Source: Phycisphaera sp. (GTDB lineage Bacteria; Planctomycetota; Phycisphaerae; Phycisphaerales; Phycisphaeraceae). Taken from it: a DNA stretch of 37,657 nucleotides. The stretch lies in NCBI GenBank assembly GCA_016125215.1, contig WGMF01000030.1, positions 1 to 37,657 of the forward strand, written 5' to 3'. Below the pieces are notes generated by a model, which was given only the letters and a program-made list of their open reading frames with translations, was not told where the DNA came from and ran no database searches. The position numbers and the translations under genes were made by a program. Each line of letters begins with the position of its first letter. Position 1 is the first letter of the stretch. Positions 16,740 to 25,238 of the stretch are shown piece after piece.

Positions 16740-18905
16740 TTACTCGACCATCTTCACGACGTTAGCCGTCGGCATGGCCAAAGCGCCGTGGGCGCCGGCG
16801 GCGGCGAGGGAGAGGTCGCCGACGGAGGACTTGACGAGTTCGAGCAGGGCGGTGGACTGGGTCGGTTCGAGCAGGTTGCCAAACGCCCGGGCGGACTCGG
16901 CAAGGCTGCCCAGCACGGCGACGCGCAGGTCGGTGGGCTTGGAGGCGTCGAGGCCGACCGCGGTGATGGCCTGCTGCGCCTCGGGGTCGTTGATGAGGCT
17001 CAGCACAGCCGCGGCGCCCTTGACGACGTCGCCCCGGTTGTCGTTCATCGCAGCGAGCAGCGCGTTGCGTGCGTCGGTGACGTTGTAGACCCCGGACGAA
17101 AGACCCATGGCGACCTTACGCAGCAGTTCGAGCGACTTGAGGGCGTAGCTCAGGGCTTCGTCGTCGGTGAGTTTGCCACCGGTCAGGGCCTGTGCGGACT
17201 CGACGGGGCCTTGGAGCTGGTCGGGGGCGGACTCGGTGACGATCAGGCGTTTGAACGAGCCGGCCTTGCGGTTGAGCTCGATCGAACCGACCGCGTCGGT
17301 GACCGCGATGATCGGGACGAGCACGAGCCGTGCGTTGGCACGGGCCTGTGCGTGGAGGTCTTCCACAGCCTGGGCGCTGCCGACGAAGACGATCAGGTCG
17401 GTCCCCGCGCGGCTGTTGACGAGGGGGAGAAGGTCGTCGAGCGATCGGCCGGCGTCGGCGTTGTAGCCCAGGTCGCGCAGCGAGGCGCTAAGTGTGTTGG
17501 AGGTCTGCTCATCGGTGGAGATGACCAGAGCCTGGAGACTGCCTGCCTGACGCAGCGCCTCGGCCAGGACGGGCACGACACGGTAGCTGCCGTCGAAGAC
17601 CTGCGTGGGTCGGGCGTTGACCAGAGCCTCGGCGGCGTTCCACCGCACGCGCTTGTCGGAATCGTCGAGGGCCGCGAGCAGGGGCTGCGAACCGCCGTTG
17701 AGGTTGAGCAGCGCATCGGGGCCTGCGGTGCGGTTGAGCGCGGCAATGGCGGAGAGCGCGAGCGTCGGGTCGTTGTCGCTCAGGGCACGGGCGAGCACGT
17801 CGTGCTGGCGCAGCGGGCCGGCGGCCATGAGGTAGAAGTCGGGGCTCTTGAGGTCGGAGCTGTAGCTCGGGTCGACCGCGCCCTCGGGCAGGTGCAGGCC
17901 CCGTCGGACGTTGGCCATGAGCCAGGTGCTCAGGGCCGGGTCGAGTTGCGGGTTGATGGTCAGGGCGCGTGAAGCGGCACGCATGGCCAGGACGTCGGCA
18001 AAGACCACGCCGGGCACGGGGATCGAGACGAGCTGCCGGGCTTTGTCCGAGTATTCCCAGACGATGCCCTGGCCGGTCACTTCGTCGGTGCCATCGAGGA
18101 CCGAGCCCCGTGTGCCCTTGGTGTAGAAGGACTGCGCCATGTCGAGGAACAATGACGAGGCGTCGGCTTCACCGCCCATCACCATCGATGAGGAGAGCTG
18201 GTTGGCGGCGGTCTGCACAACGCTGAGCACCGCGGGATCGACCTTGCCGGACTGGATCACCTGTGCGATGTAGGGCAGCGCCCGGCTGTAACCGATCTCG
18301 GAGAGCACACGCGCGACCTTACGCATCGGCTCGGGCTCGAGCGAGGAGAACGATTCACTCAGCGGGTAGACGAGCGGCTGACCGATGGCAATCATCGCGG
18401 CCATGATGTAGGGGTGCTCGTCCTGCCGACTGTTGTCCTGCAGCGATTCGAGCAGCAGCGGGGCGGCAAACTGGCCCGCGGCGCGGAGGCGTTCCACGGC
18501 GCCGGCCCTTTGACGGGCACCTTGGGAGAGCAGCTTGATATCCGCGGCGATGCGGTCGCCCTCGCGCATCCGGCTGATGCGTGCCTTCTGGATTTTTTCA
18601 GCCAGCAGTTTGGCGTTGTCACGCAGCGCATCCATACCCAGCGCCCTGCGGAGCGTGTTGGCTTCAAAGTCTTTGTACTCCCCGCTGCCCTCGACGGCTT
18701 CGAGCAGCGAAGCGTCGGCGGTGTTGAGCAGGTATTTTGCGGCGCCGTCAGCCTGATCCGGACGGGCGATGCGCACGTAGTGGTTGAAGTCGATCCACGC
18801 CTGCTGGGGCGTCATCCCCGCGTCCTGAGCGTGCGCCCACGTCGGGGCCAACAGAGATACGAAAGCGACCGCCAGGACAAAGAGCCGGGGTTGGGGCCTG
18901 TGCAT
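16740..18905 (-). CDS. exported HEAT-repeat protein with pseudo-receiver domain
   Basis: A 721-residue protein with a clean signal peptide (cut near AHA-Q, residue 26-27). Residues about 120-450 contain helical HEAT-like repeats, seen in runs such as AAPLLLESLQD, RVRWNAAEALVNARP and ALSAIAALNR; more repeats follow at 600-715. Residues 457-556 (ALVISTDEQTSNTL to FKRLIVTE) have the strand-helix rhythm of a response-regulator receiver, including ISTDEQ, LRDLGYNADAG, DLIVFVG and VPIIAVTD. The phospho-acceptor Asp is missing (DLIVFVG), so it cannot be phosphorylated in the normal way. The protein is probably a periplasmic or surface scaffold. Partners are unknown. Confidence 0.82.
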   Translation of the reverse strand: MHRPQPRLFVLAVAFVSLLAPTWAHAQDAGMTPQQAWIDFNHYVRIARPDQADGAAKYLLNTADASLLEAVEGSGEYKDFEANTLRRALGMDALRDNAKLLAEKIQKARISRMREGDRIAADIKLLSQGARQRAGAVERLRAAGQFAAPLLLESLQDNSRQDEHPYIMAAMIAIGQPLVYPLSESFSSLEPEPMRKVARVLSEIGYSRALPYIAQVIQSGKVDPAVLSVVQTAANQLSSSMVMGGEADASSLFLDMAQSFYTKGTRGSVLDGTDEVTGQGIVWEYSDKARQLVSIPVPGVVFADVLAMRAASRALTINPQLDPALSTWLMANVRRGLHLPEGAVDPSYSSDLKSPDFYLMAAGPLRQHDVLARALSDNDPTLALSAIAALNRTAGPDALLNLNGGSQPLLAALDDSDKRVRWNAAEALVNARPTQVFDGSYRVVPVLAEALRQAGSLQALVISTDEQTSNTLSASLRDLGYNADAGRSLDDLLPLVNSRAGTDLIVFVGSAQAVEDLHAQARANARLVLVPIIAVTDAVGSIELNRKAGSFKRLIVTESAPDQLQGPVESAQALTGGKLTDDEALSYALKSLELLRKVAMGLSSGVYNVTDARNALLAAMNDNRGDVVKGAAAVLSLINDPEAQQAITAVGLDASKPTDLRVAVLGSLAESARAFGNLLEPTQSTALLELVKSSVGDLSLAAAGAHGALAMPTANVVKMVE

Positions 18906-18997
18906 CGTAACACTCCCATAAGATGCGGGGACACGCGGACTAACGTAGAGAATAAACCAATTTATCCGTGGTGTGGTCCAGCGTCAAGGTGGGGGAT

Positions 18998-19380
18998 TCA
19001 CCGCCAAGACGCCAAGGACGCCAAGAAAACGCGGAGACATGCAGGGGGGTGCATTTTTTTACGGGTCCTGTTTTCAAGCTCTATCTAGCGTGATGGTCAC
19101 GACACTTAACAAATAGACACGAACACCTATCAAAATGAATCTTGACGGGTACATAAGGCACATCGGCAGCGGGGCAGTAACCGCAGATTGCGCAGATTTC
19201 ACAGATCGATATAGATTGAAGATCGGGAATACCTGCCTTGAATCTGTGCCATCTGCGGAATCTGCGGTTTCTGTATCGACGCTCACGATATTTCCATGAT
19301 GGCGACGTGGATCATTCTGTTAGGGTTTCTGAATGAGTTCTCCTCTCCGACCTTGGCGACATTGGCGTCTTGGCGGTTGA
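18998..19380. repeat. CGCCAAG inverted-repeat element split by an inserted repeat
   Basis: The arm at 18998-19037 (ACCGCCAAGACGCCAAGG...) and the arm at 19341-19380 (...GCGTCTTGGCGGT) are complementary. In its usual form this kind of element is a compact hairpin; here about 300 bases separate the arms and include a whole ATCTGCG element (copy B). I see no protein gene between 18906 and 19404. Confidence 0.75.
19177..19282 (+). repeat. ATCTGCG palindromic element, copy B
   Basis: Starts GTAACCGCAGATTGCGCAG and ends GGTTTCTGTATCGACGC, in the same orientation as copy A. It lies inside the split CGCCAAG element. Translations across it give spurious SVKSAQSAV-type peptides, which should not be annotated as genes. 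Confidence 0.93.
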
Positions 19381-19404
19381 CCCGATTGCCCTACAATCGC
19401 GTCC

Positions 19405-19938
19405 ATGTGGGACTTTCTCCAGACCGGTGGCGTGTGGGTGACGTTGGGGGTGTTGATCCTCGTGAACGCGGCGGGGGTGGGGCTGGTGGTGTTTCAGTTG
19501 CCGGGGACGTGGTTGATCGTGCTTGCGACGGCGTGCGTTTCATTTTTTATCCACGACACGATTTCGGTCACGACGCTGGTGGTCCTGGCGCTCCTTGCCA
19601 TCGGGGGCGAGGTGGTCGAGTTCATCGCCGGGGCGCGCGGCGCAGCGAAGGCGGGGGGGGCAAGGCGGTCGGCTGTTCTGGCCATTGCGGTGGGGCTGAT
19701 CGGTTCGGTGCTCGGGACGGTCTTCATCCCCGTTCCGGTGCTCGGGACGATCGTCGGCGGCTGCCTGGGCGCGGGCGTGGGGAGCGTGATGGGCGAGAAG
19801 TGGAAGGGCAGGTCGTGGCAACAGGCCCGCGCGGTGGGCAGGGGCGCGGCGATCGGCCGCTTCTGGGGCACGGTGCTCAAGATCACCATCGCATGCGTGA
19901 TGTGGGCCATCGCCACCGTCGCGGTGTTCTGGCCGTAG
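19405..19938 (+). CDS. DUF456 family membrane protein
   Basis: A 177-residue integral membrane protein with about four to five helices. It starts MWDFLQTGGVWVTLG; the QLPGTWLIVL segment and the glycine-rich VLGTIVGGCLGAGVGSVMGE segment followed by a helix ending VAVFWP are typical of DUF456 proteins. These are small inner-membrane proteins of unknown function, 150-180 residues long, which this length matches. The start follows the right arm of the CGCCAAG repeat with no clear Shine-Dalgarno site. Confidence 0.88.
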   Translation: MWDFLQTGGVWVTLGVLILVNAAGVGLVVFQLPGTWLIVLATACVSFFIHDTISVTTLVVLALLAIGGEVVEFIAGARGAAKAGGARRSAVLAIAVGLIGSVLGTVFIPVPVLGTIVGGCLGAGVGSVMGEKWKGRSWQQARAVGRGAAIGRFWGTVLKITIACVMWAIATVAVFWP

Positions 19939-19982
19939 ATGCTAACAACTCGAATCGACAGCGTTCCAGAAGAAGAGTCAGA

Positions 19983-20088
19983 GCCGATACAGAAACCACA
20001 GATTGCGCAGATTTCACAGATCAACATAGATTGAGGATCGGTAAGACCTGCCTTGAATCTGCGCCATCTGCGCAATCTGCGGTGACTT
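19983..20088 (-). repeat. ATCTGCG palindromic element, copy C (inverted)
   Basis: On the minus strand it begins AAGTCACCGCAGATTGCGCAG and ends GGTTTCTGTATCGGC, so it is the same element in opposite orientation to copies A, B and D. It lies between the DUF456 gene and the GH10-like gene. Confidence 0.92.
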
Positions 20089-20176
20089 CCCCTTTTCCGA
20101 TTTCCCGTGTCCCGGTTTTGCACGGCTGATGGGTATCCTCGATAATCGGATTTCACCGTAGAGAAAATTTTTCACC

Positions 20177-21727
20177 ATGCTCAAGTTCCTCGTCCACGAC
20201 AAAGGCAAGCCGGCGATCAACCACGTGGTGCGCAACGCGTACCTCGTCGGGTCGGACGGCACGGCCATGCGCGCGGACATCCGTTTCGAGCAGGGGATGG
20301 TCGTGTGCAACAAGCGTGACGCCGGTGCCGCGGCGCTGGCGCTGCAGCAGCAGGTGGGCGATTGTGGAGAGCTGACGCTGCAGACCTGCCTGCTCCCCGA
20401 ACGCGAGGAGCCTTACCTGCTCAACCTCGAACTCGTGCGTCACCGGTTGATGGTGCTCTTCAACAAGCTCGAAGACTGGATGATGCTCGACCTGGACCCC
20501 GAGCACCCGGTGGCCAAGCGGACGGAGTTTGCACGCAAGCTCTTCATTGAAGCGCTCTGCCTGCAGACCAGCGACCCCGCCCGGGCCGACCGCATGGCGC
20601 ACGAAGCGCTGGTCATGGCCATCGACGGCACAGAGGAGCTGGCGCTGGCGCACGCCGAGCTTTTACTCAACCGTCGCAAGGCCACCGGCTCACTGCCGCG
20701 CGCACCGATCGGATGCGGCGTGGCGCTCGACCAGAACAACGACCGTGTGCGTGGCGGGCTGGCTGCCAACTTCGATTTCGTCCGCCTGCCCACGCCGTGG
20801 CGCGCTTTGGCACCGGAGGAGGGCGATTACCGATGGGGCGTGCTCGACAGTTGGGTCGAGTGGGCCACCAAGTCCCGCTTCCCGATCACCGCGGGCCCTA
20901 TCGTCAGCTTCGACACCGCGGTGTTGCCCGACTGGATCTACATCTGGGAGCACGACTACGACACCGTGCGCGACCTGATGTACGAACACTGCGAGGCCAT
21001 CGTCAACCGCTACAAGGGCAGCATCCAGACCTGGGTCGTCGCCTCGGGCCTGCACGTCAATGCGCACTTCGGCTTTGCCTTCGAGCAGCTTCTCGACCTC
21101 ACGCGTATGGCCACCATGGTCGTCCGCAAGGCCCAGCCCAACGCACGCATCATCGTCGAGATCACGCAGCCCTTCGGCGAGTACTACGGCCAGAACCAGC
21201 GCTCGATCCCGCCCATGATGTACGCGGACCTGCTCATCCAGGGCGCGATCAACTTCGACGCCTTCGGCTTGCGTCTATTGCTCGGGCAGGCGGCCCCCGG
21301 TCAGTATGCACGCGACCTCATGCAGGTCTCCAACCTGCTCGACCAGTTCTCCGTCTGGCAGCGGCCCGTGGCCGTCACCGTCGCGGCGCCGAGCAACCCC
21401 GTGACCGAACTGATGATCGCCTCGCCCGACCCCGGCAAGCCCGTCGACGCCAACTGCGGACACTGGCGTAAGCCCTGGTCCCCCGTCGTCCAGAGCCACT
21501 GGCTCGAAGCGATGCTCTACATCACGCTGAGCAAACCCTTCGTCGAGTCCGTCACATGGGGCGAACTCGTCGACCACGAAAACAGCGAGCTGCCCCTGGC
21601 CGGCCTCGTGAGCGAAGAGCACCAACCCAAACAAGCGCTTAGACGCGCCGCCGCCTTCCGAAAGAGCCTGCAGGTGGCCGGCTCAAAAGTCTCACCGGCG
21701 GTCGGCGTGACCGACACGGAGGCCTGA
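20177..21727 (+). CDS. GH10-xylanase-like protein lacking the catalytic glutamates
   Basis: A 516-residue protein. Residues about 1-175 form an N-terminal region with a beta-rich start and a helical stretch (LARKLFIEALCLQ). Residues 176-480 resemble a glycoside hydrolase family 10 barrel: RLPTPWRALAPEEGDYRWGVLDSWVEWA matches the conserved W-x-x-x-x-P-x-x-G-x-(Y/F) opening of GH10, and TAGPIVSF and ALVNRYKGSIQTW-like strands follow in order. The acid/base motif WxVxNE reads WVVASG (286-291) and the nucleophile motif T-E-x-D reads VTVAAPS (400-406), so both catalytic Glu are absent. No signal peptide is seen. It is probably a carbohydrate-binding or regulatory relative, not a xylanase. It starts a run of closely packed genes. 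Confidence 0.72.
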   Translation: MLKFLVHDKGKPAINHVVRNAYLVGSDGTAMRADIRFEQGMVVCNKRDAGAAALALQQQVGDCGELTLQTCLLPEREEPYLLNLELVRHRLMVLFNKLEDWMMLDLDPEHPVAKRTEFARKLFIEALCLQTSDPARADRMAHEALVMAIDGTEELALAHAELLLNRRKATGSLPRAPIGCGVALDQNNDRVRGGLAANFDFVRLPTPWRALAPEEGDYRWGVLDSWVEWATKSRFPITAGPIVSFDTAVLPDWIYIWEHDYDTVRDLMYEHCEAIVNRYKGSIQTWVVASGLHVNAHFGFAFEQLLDLTRMATMVVRKAQPNARIIVEITQPFGEYYGQNQRSIPPMMYADLLIQGAINFDAFGLRLLLGQAAPGQYARDLMQVSNLLDQFSVWQRPVAVTVAAPSNPVTELMIASPDPGKPVDANCGHWRKPWSPVVQSHWLEAMLYITLSKPFVESVTWGELVDHENSELPLAGLVSEEHQPKQALRRAAAFRKSLQVAGSKVSPAVGVTDTEA

Positions 21728-21728
21728 C

Positions 21729-22079
21729 GTGAACCGTGAACCGATCACGGCCCTCTTGAGTCCCCGCAACCGCCTCCGGATGTGTGAGTGCCTGGTGGTC
21801 GGCGTCTTTGCCCTGAGCCTCTGGACGTGGTGGCAACGGCCCACGATAAACGCTGGCCTCTCGCCCGAGGCCATCACTTACCGCATCGACATCAACACCG
21901 CGGACCCAGGCGCGCTGCGACTCCTGCCCGGCGTGGGCAAGACGCTCGTGCCGCGCATCATCGAATACCGCGACACGCACGGGCCTTTTCAATCGCTCGA
22001 CGACCTCGACAAGGTCCCGGGCATCGGACCCTCCATCGTCGAACGCGCTTGCCCCTGGGCAACGGTCAGCGGTTTGTGA
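21729..22079 (+). CDS. ComEA-like helix-hairpin-helix protein
   Basis: GTG start one base after the previous stop, so the two genes are translationally coupled. The 116-residue protein has one membrane helix near residues 20-37 and then a ComEA-type HhH domain: IDINTADPGALRLLPGVGKTLVPRIIEYR and FQSLDDLDKVPGIGPSIVE are the two hairpins that bind the DNA backbone. Bacterial ComEA captures DNA outside the inner membrane for uptake, but single-domain relatives occur widely in genomes without known competence, so transformation cannot be claimed. Confidence 0.87.
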   Translation: MNREPITALLSPRNRLRMCECLVVGVFALSLWTWWQRPTINAGLSPEAITYRIDINTADPGALRLLPGVGKTLVPRIIEYRDTHGPFQSLDDLDKVPGIGPSIVERACPWATVSGL

Positions 22080-22147
22080 GCAAGGTAAAATGGTGTGCCT
22101 GTGTCGGACCGCTTGGCGTGACCCACCAACAGCGTTAATCTAAAACC

Positions 22148-23326
22148 ATGCCTATCCGCTTCTACTGCCGTGGTTGCCAGGCCCGCATCAAGGTCCCCGA
22201 CGCCGCGGGGGGCAAGAAGGTCAAGTGCCCAAGCTGCGGCCTGATCCAGCAGGCCCCCGGCGGCGCACCCTCAACCCCCGAAACCGCAGCCACAACCAAA
22301 CCCGCATCACCACCCGAACCCCAATCCCCCTCACCCGTCGACGAAGACCCCCTCGCCGCACTCGCGGCCCTCGCCGCCGGCGACGACCCAACCCCTCCCC
22401 CTCCCCCGGAAGTCAAGTCTAAGCCTGTGGCAGACAAGCCCGCGACCCCGGAAGTCAAACCCCCGGAAATCAAACCCCCGGAAGCCAATCTCCCGGCAGA
22501 CAAGCCCGCGCCTGCGCCAGTCAAACCCGCGCCCATACAAGTCAGACCGCCCGAGGACCGTGACGATGATGACGACGATGATGATCCGACTGACGCCCTC
22601 GCGGCGCTGGCCGGTGCCGCGCCCTCGGATGAGAGCGGATCGCCCATCAACACGGACAACGCCGGTCCCGCACACACGCAAGAGCAGCCCGCGTTTAATT
22701 TCGATCAGGACGAAATCGATGAACCCGACGACACGGATGACCTCGCACCCCCGCCAGCAGAAAGTTCTGAGCAGCCCGAAGACGAACCGGTCATCAACCC
22801 CGTGACCGCCGCGGCCGTGGCCGCCAGCGTGGGCGTCGGTGCCAAGGTCGCTGCGCTGCCCAAGCCGCAGCTTCCCGGTCGGGATGCGAGTGACCACGAC
22901 GCAGGCGGCACACCCTCCTCGCCCTCCGCTTCGCGTCCCTCCGCATCACGTCCCTCCGCCTCGCGCCCCGGCGGGCCCAGGGCCATCCCGCTCTCGACCC
23001 ATCCCAGCACCCACCGCCCCAGCGCTCAGATCAACGTGCCCCCCGTCGGGTCGCAAGCCCCGACAAGAACCAAGCCCGTCGTGCCCGGCGGCAACAAATC
23101 GCTCGGCTATCTGTCGCTCCTTTCGTGGGTGATGTTGATCGTGGCCGGCCTTTTCCTCGCGGGCGGCGTGCGCATGATGCTGGCCCAGCGCGAGGCTCAC
23201 GCGCGACTGATCGACCAGGTCCTGGCCGTCTCGATGGGCATCCTCGCCGCCATCGTCGCCCTGGGCCTCTCCGAAGCCCTGCGCGTCCTCAAACGCATCG
23301 GCCAAAACGCTCACCGCCACGATTAA
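22148..23326 (+). CDS. zinc-ribbon protein with long low-complexity linker and membrane helices
   Basis: A 392-residue protein. CRGC (Cys7, Cys10) and CPSC (Cys27, Cys30) make an N-terminal zinc ribbon of the type found in planctomycete membrane proteins. Residues 40-310 are disordered, with Pro/Glu/Val/Lys-rich (PEVKPPEIKPPEA), acidic (DRDDDDDDDD) and Ser/Arg/Pro repeats. Two membrane helices end the protein near 318-340 and 354-376. It sits after the GH10-like and ComEA-like genes on the same strand. The function is unknown; a membrane-anchored binding protein is likely. Part of the linker is encoded by tandem CCCCCGGAAG motifs. Confidence 0.82.
   Translation: MPIRFYCRGCQARIKVPDAAGGKKVKCPSCGLIQQAPGGAPSTPETAATTKPASPPEPQSPSPVDEDPLAALAALAAGDDPTPPPPPEVKSKPVADKPATPEVKPPEIKPPEANLPADKPAPAPVKPAPIQVRPPEDRDDDDDDDDPTDALAALAGAAPSDESGSPINTDNAGPAHTQEQPAFNFDQDEIDEPDDTDDLAPPPAESSEQPEDEPVINPVTAAAVAASVGVGAKVAALPKPQLPGRDASDHDAGGTPSSPSASRPSASRPSASRPGGPRAIPLSTHPSTHRPSAQINVPPVGSQAPTRTKPVVPGGNKSLGYLSLLSWVMLIVAGLFLAGGVRMMLAQREAHARLIDQVLAVSMGILAAIVALGLSEALRVLKRIGQNAHRHD
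22403..22484 (+). repeat. in-frame cluster of CCCCCGGAAG motifs
   Basis: Cores lie at 22403, 22446 (one C shorter), 22460 (final base A) and 22475. They are read in one frame as Pro-Pro-Glu or Pro-Glu with flanking Val-Lys or Ile-Lys, giving the PEVK-like linker of the zinc-ribbon protein. The last three units are 14-15 bases apart, close to the 15-base period of the array at 4217. Confidence 0.85.
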
Positions 23327-23357
23327 GCCCGGACCGTCGAACACATGGGCACGGGGA

Positions 23358-23475
23358 AGCAACCGCAGATTGCGCGGATTTCACAGATCGATGCAGATGA
23401 CAGACCCATTGAATCAGTTTTGTATCTGCCTTTAATCTGCGCCATCTGCGAAATCTGCGGTTTCTGTATCGATGC
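23358..23475 (+). repeat. ATCTGCG palindromic element, copy D
   Basis: Starts AGCAACCGCAGATTGCGCGG and ends GGTTTCTGTATCGATGC. The centre differs from the other copies and is a few bases longer, but both arms are preserved. It fills most of the gap between the zinc-ribbon gene and the photolyase gene. Confidence 0.92.
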
Positions 23476-23557
23476 GCCATTTAGTCGGTAGCCCTCTATC
23501 TTCAATGTCTCCCTTGATCTGTTTCATCGACCAGATCTGTCAGCCTAAGATGTCCGC

Positions 23558-25033
23558 ATGGCTGACTCGCCCGTGACCGTCGTCTGGTTCCGGCAGGACC
23601 TGCGTCTTGCGGACAACCCCGCGATCCTTGCCGCCATCGAGCGCGGGCAGCGCACGGTGATGCTCTACATCCACAGCACGGACGAAGAGGGGCAATGGCC
23701 GCCCGGCGGCGCGATGAAGTGGTGGCTGCACCAGAACCTCGACGCGCTCGACAGGTCACTCAAAAAACTCGGGCAGAGACTGGTCTACCGCAAGGGGCCG
23801 GCGCTCGAGGTGCTGCGTGAATTACTCAACGGCACGGGTTCGGGGTCGGCGGTCTACTGGAATCGGCGGTACGAGCCGACCGTGATCGAACGTGACAAGA
23901 AGGTTAAGGCGGCGCTCTCACGCGACGGTTACCACGTCGAGAGTTTCAACAGCGCGTTGCTCTACGAGCCGTGGGAGGTCAAGACCGGCACCGGCACGCC
24001 CTACAAGGTCTTTACCCCGTTCTGGCGCACCTGCGTCGCCTTGCCCGAACCCCCGGAAGCTTTCCCCGCTCCCAAATCGCTCCCCCCGCAGGTCAAGGGC
24101 ATCGAGTCGCTCACGCTCGATGACCTGCACTTCAAACCCACGCTCGGCTGGGCGGCCACGATGGAAAAGGTCTGGACCCCCGGCGAGGGTGGGGCGGCGG
24201 CAAGGCTCGAACGCTTCCTCGAATCCCACGCCGACCGCTACGCCACCGACCGCGACCTGGCAGGCAAGGGGTTGCATGCTAACAATCTGTTAGGCGCCTC
24301 CACGAGCAACATGTCAGCGTACCTCCACGTCGGCGCGATCGGCCCGCGTCAGGTCTGGCTCACCACACGCCGGATCACCCAGCAAGCGTATTCGCGCATG
24401 ACCAAGGGGCCGCAGGGCTTTCTGCGCGAGCTGGGCTGGCGCGAGTTTGCCTACCACGTGCTCTACCACTTCCCGCACACACCCACGCGGCCGTTGCGCG
24501 ATGACATGGCGGCCTTCCCCTGGCGCGACGACGACAAGGCGCTTCGCCTCTGGCAGCGCGGCAAGACCGGCTACCCCTTCGTCGACGCGGGCATGAGGCA
24601 GCTCTGGGCCACCGGCGTCATGCACAACCGTGTCCGCATGGTCGTCGCGTCGTTCCTCGTCAAACACCTGCTCATCCACTGGCGACACGGCGCAGAGTGG
24701 TTCTGGGACACGCTCGTCGACGCGGACCTGGCCAGCAACACGCTCGGCTGGCAGTGGACGGCCGGCTGCGGCGCGGACGCCGCCCCGTACTTTCGCATCT
24801 TTAACCCGATCACGCAGGGCACCAAGTTCGACGCGGAGGGTACCTATGTCCGGCGGTGGGTCCCCGAGCTGGCCAGGCTCCCCGAGGAGTGGATTCACCG
24901 CCCGTGGGAGGCCCCTAATCATGTGTTAGATCAAGCCGGCGTCGTGCTGGGCAAGACCTACCCTAAGCCCATCGTGGACCACCCCGACGCCCGTGACCGC
25001 GCCCTCGAAGCCCTGGCACAGAGCAAGCGCTGA
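23558..25033 (+). CDS. phrB: deoxyribodipyrimidine photolyase (class I)
   Basis: A 491-residue cryptochrome/photolyase that uses blue light and reduced FAD to split cyclobutane pyrimidine dimers. VWFRQDLRLADNPAI is the N-terminal antenna domain start. In the FAD domain, GWREFAYHVLYHFP, TGYPFVDAGMRQLWATGVMHNRVRMVVASFLVKHLLIHW and the tail DADLASNTLGWQWTAGCGADAAPYFRIFNP are the flavin and DNA-lesion binding blocks of class I enzymes. Length is normal. It stands alone on this strand after repeat copy D; no UV-regulatory box was seen. One CCCCCGGAAG motif (24050) falls in its inter-domain linker. Confidence 0.96.
   Translation: MADSPVTVVWFRQDLRLADNPAILAAIERGQRTVMLYIHSTDEEGQWPPGGAMKWWLHQNLDALDRSLKKLGQRLVYRKGPALEVLRELLNGTGSGSAVYWNRRYEPTVIERDKKVKAALSRDGYHVESFNSALLYEPWEVKTGTGTPYKVFTPFWRTCVALPEPPEAFPAPKSLPPQVKGIESLTLDDLHFKPTLGWAATMEKVWTPGEGGAAARLERFLESHADRYATDRDLAGKGLHANNLLGASTSNMSAYLHVGAIGPRQVWLTTRRITQQAYSRMTKGPQGFLRELGWREFAYHVLYHFPHTPTRPLRDDMAAFPWRDDDKALRLWQRGKTGYPFVDAGMRQLWATGVMHNRVRMVVASFLVKHLLIHWRHGAEWFWDTLVDADLASNTLGWQWTAGCGADAAPYFRIFNPITQGTKFDAEGTYVRRWVPELARLPEEWIHRPWEAPNHVLDQAGVVLGKTYPKPIVDHPDARDRALEALAQSKR
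24050..24059 (+). repeat. CCCCCGGAAG motif inside phrB
   Basis: Encodes Pro-Pro-Glu-Ala in the linker between the antenna and FAD domains (PEPPEAFPAPKSLPP), a region that varies in length in the family and tolerates insertions. Confidence 0.85.
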
Positions 25034-25238
25034 CCCGGCACACCCACGTCACCCCAAGCCCGATACCGATCCGTCGGCCCGCCCATTAATTGGCCAAGAG
25101 ACGGTCATTCCATCAAACGCTGCCTAAAAAGCGCGCACCCGCCGGGCGGTTCTCCACCGTTTCTTCACCACCTCGACCCGCTCGATTCCCAGCGAAAAAG
25201 CGGATATCCTGTTCCCCTGCTCGAATGCGGGGTGTTAT

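Noticed and set aside
19074-19286. Short frames across the ATCTGCG elements giving SVKSAQSAV or ICEICAICG peptides
   Set aside because: The same peptides recur at every repeat copy in any frame; they are translations of repeat DNA, not genes.
21729-22079. Natural competence claim from the ComEA-like gene
   Set aside because: No other competence genes (comEC, pilus) are in the window; single HhH proteins occur in many non-competent bacteria.
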